Below, piece by piece: positions 6,838 to 7,220 of a DNA stretch of 7,220 nt (position 1 is its first letter; every line of letters starts with the position of its first letter). A program made the position numbers and the translations under genes. Source of the DNA: Mageeibacillus sp. UBA1257 (lineage in GTDB: Bacteria; Bacillota; Clostridia; UBA1212; UBA1257); the NCBI GenBank assembly GCA_002308775.1, contig DBVT01000010.1, positions 1-7,220 of the forward strand. Direction: 5' to 3'. The notes under the pieces were generated by a model. It was not told the origin of the DNA, ran no database searches, and saw only the letters and a program-made list of their open reading frames with translations.

Positions 6838-6843
6838 CCCCTC
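6838..6843 (-). promoter_or_regulatory. Ribosome binding site that fixes the purB start
   Basis: GAGGGG on the minus strand lies 8 bases before the ATG at 6829. It abuts and overlaps the alternative GTG at 6838, so that GTG cannot use it. The resulting N-terminus MHDIYESPL fits the family. Confidence 0.75.
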
Positions 6844-6860
6844 GCGCGTAAAAAATGACA

Positions 6861-6881
6861 CGGACAATTCCCTCCCGTCCG
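6861..6881 (-). other. Small hairpin in the purB 5' leader
   Basis: CGGAC (6881-6877) can pair with GTCCG (6865-6861) around an 11-base purine-rich loop, followed on the minus strand by TGTCATTTTTT. The stem is only 5 bp and is not directly abutted by the U-run, so it is at best a weak terminator or an attenuator-like element. No known purine riboswitch core was seen. Confidence 0.3.
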
Positions 6882-6889
6882 GCAGGCTT

Positions 6890-6918
6890 ATTGTAAAATA
6901 TTTCACATGCTCTGTCAA
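6890..6918 (-). promoter_or_regulatory. Strong sigma70-type promoter of purB-hisH
   Basis: On the minus strand, TTGACA (6918-6913, 6/6) and TACAAT (6895-6890, 5/6) are separated by 17 bases, the optimal spacing. Transcription would start near 6883, leaving a leader of about 54 bases. Confidence 0.85.
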
Positions 6919-6942
6919 ATCGGACCCCCTTTATGATATACT
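6912..6942 (+). promoter_or_regulatory. Probable promoter of the HAD-phosphatase gene
   Basis: TATACT (6937-6942) is a good -10. The best -35 is CTGTCA (6912-6917, 4/6) with 19-base spacing. This -35 is nearly the same DNA as the purB -35 on the other strand, so the two promoters would overlap back to back. Predicted start is near 6949. Confidence 0.5.
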
Positions 6943-6948
6943 TAAAAA

Positions 6949-6969
6949 GCGCGCAGGCAGTACGCGCGC
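6949..6969 (+). other. GC-rich inverted repeat in the HAD-gene leader
   Basis: GCGCGC (6949-6954) can pair with GCGCGC (6964-6969) across a 9-base loop, close to the predicted 5' end of the transcript. A further TGCGCA follows at 6972-6977. It may stabilise the mRNA 5' end or be a protein site; no U-run follows, so it is not a terminator. Confidence 0.35.
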
Positions 6970-6999
6970 AATGCGCACGTCCCCGAGGAGGTCAAACGT

Positions 7000-7220
7000 A
7001 TGAAAAGCTGCGAAGGATATTTGATATGCTCCGATTTCGACGGAACTTTTTTTCATAAAACGATACCGCAAAACAATATAACAGCCGTAAACGAATTCAT
7101 GGCTCGCGGAGGACATTTTACCTTCTGCACGGGACGAAGAGGGGATGTTTTCAAGCAGATCTGCCGGGATTTCAAGCCAAATGTGCCCCTCATAGGAATG
7201 GGAGGCGGCCAGATCTACGA
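7000..7220 (+). CDS. Cof-type HAD-superfamily phosphatase, N-terminal part (cut by window edge)
   Basis: Seventy-three codons are visible before the right edge. The N-terminus carries HAD motif I, CSDFDGTF, with predicted nucleophile D12 and general acid D14. Motif II is FCTGR with T44. The segment LIGMGGGQIYD follows, where Cof-type (class IIB) members usually have an NGA-IYD segment. These enzymes dephosphorylate small phosphorylated metabolites such as sugar phosphates, nucleotides or cofactors in the cytoplasm. The cap domain and motifs III-IV lie outside the window, so substrate and full length are unknown. The ATG at 7000 follows GGAGG at 6987-6991 with an 8-base gap. It is transcribed away from purB; the proximity does not establish a purine role. 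Confidence 0.85.
   Translation, partial: MKSCEGYLICSDFDGTFFHKTIPQNNITAVNEFMARGGHFTFCTGRRGDVFKQICRDFKPNVPLIGMGGGQIY

Noticed and set aside
6861..6881. Purine riboswitch or full terminator in the purB leader
   Set aside because: The leader is only about 54 bases, too short for a purine aptamer, and the hairpin has only 5 bp with the U-run displaced; it is kept only as a small hairpin.

Overview
The window looks like a chromosomal segment of a low-to-moderate-GC Gram-positive bacterium, most likely a Clostridia-type (gut or anaerobe-like) Firmicute. The reasons are a T-box leader in front of pheS, strong GGAGG ribosome sites, a lipoprotein signal peptide with a short low-complexity tether, and intrinsic terminators with U-runs. 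The species cannot be named from sequence alone. No mobile elements, CRISPR arrays, tRNA or rRNA genes were seen.

Layout, left to right. (1) At 1-199 on the minus strand is the 5' end of pheS (phenylalanyl-tRNA synthetase alpha chain). It is preceded by a phenylalanine T-box leader (about 215-518) with a UUC specifier, a T-box sequence and a terminator, and by a sigma70-type promoter at 525-552. (2) Divergent from it, a promoter at 599-628 drives a two-gene carbohydrate operon. The first gene is a cytoplasmic GH36-type alpha-galactosidase-like enzyme (668-2809). The second is an exported lipoprotein with a clan GH-A/GH5-like catalytic domain and a C-terminal carbohydrate-binding-like jelly roll (2866-4653). 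(3) A strong hairpin at 4676-4722 sits between convergent genes and can serve both strands. (4) On the minus strand lie purB (adenylosuccinate lyase, closely resembling the animal enzyme; 6829-5399) and hisH (glutaminase subunit of imidazole glycerol phosphate synthase; 5362-4751), read as a purB-hisH unit from a near-consensus promoter at 6890-6918. (5) At the right edge a Cof-type HAD phosphatase begins on the plus strand at 7000, from a promoter whose -35 region overlaps that of purB.

How the genes may work together. The two glycosidases fit a scheme in which a surface-anchored endo-acting enzyme cuts a galactose-decorated polysaccharide such as galactomannan, and the intracellular GH36 enzyme trims imported oligosaccharides. 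The substrate is inferred, and no transporter or regulator is in the window. PurB and the HisH-containing synthase both release AICAR, so the purB-hisH pairing joins two enzymes at one metabolic node, although hisF is not next to hisH here.

Most of the window is recognisable housekeeping and sugar-degradation sequence. I did not find a clearly new system. The points most worth a second look are the hisH gene separated from hisF and paired with purB, the non-canonical active-site motifs of the GH36 enzyme, and the GH5-like lipoprotein of uncertain specificity.
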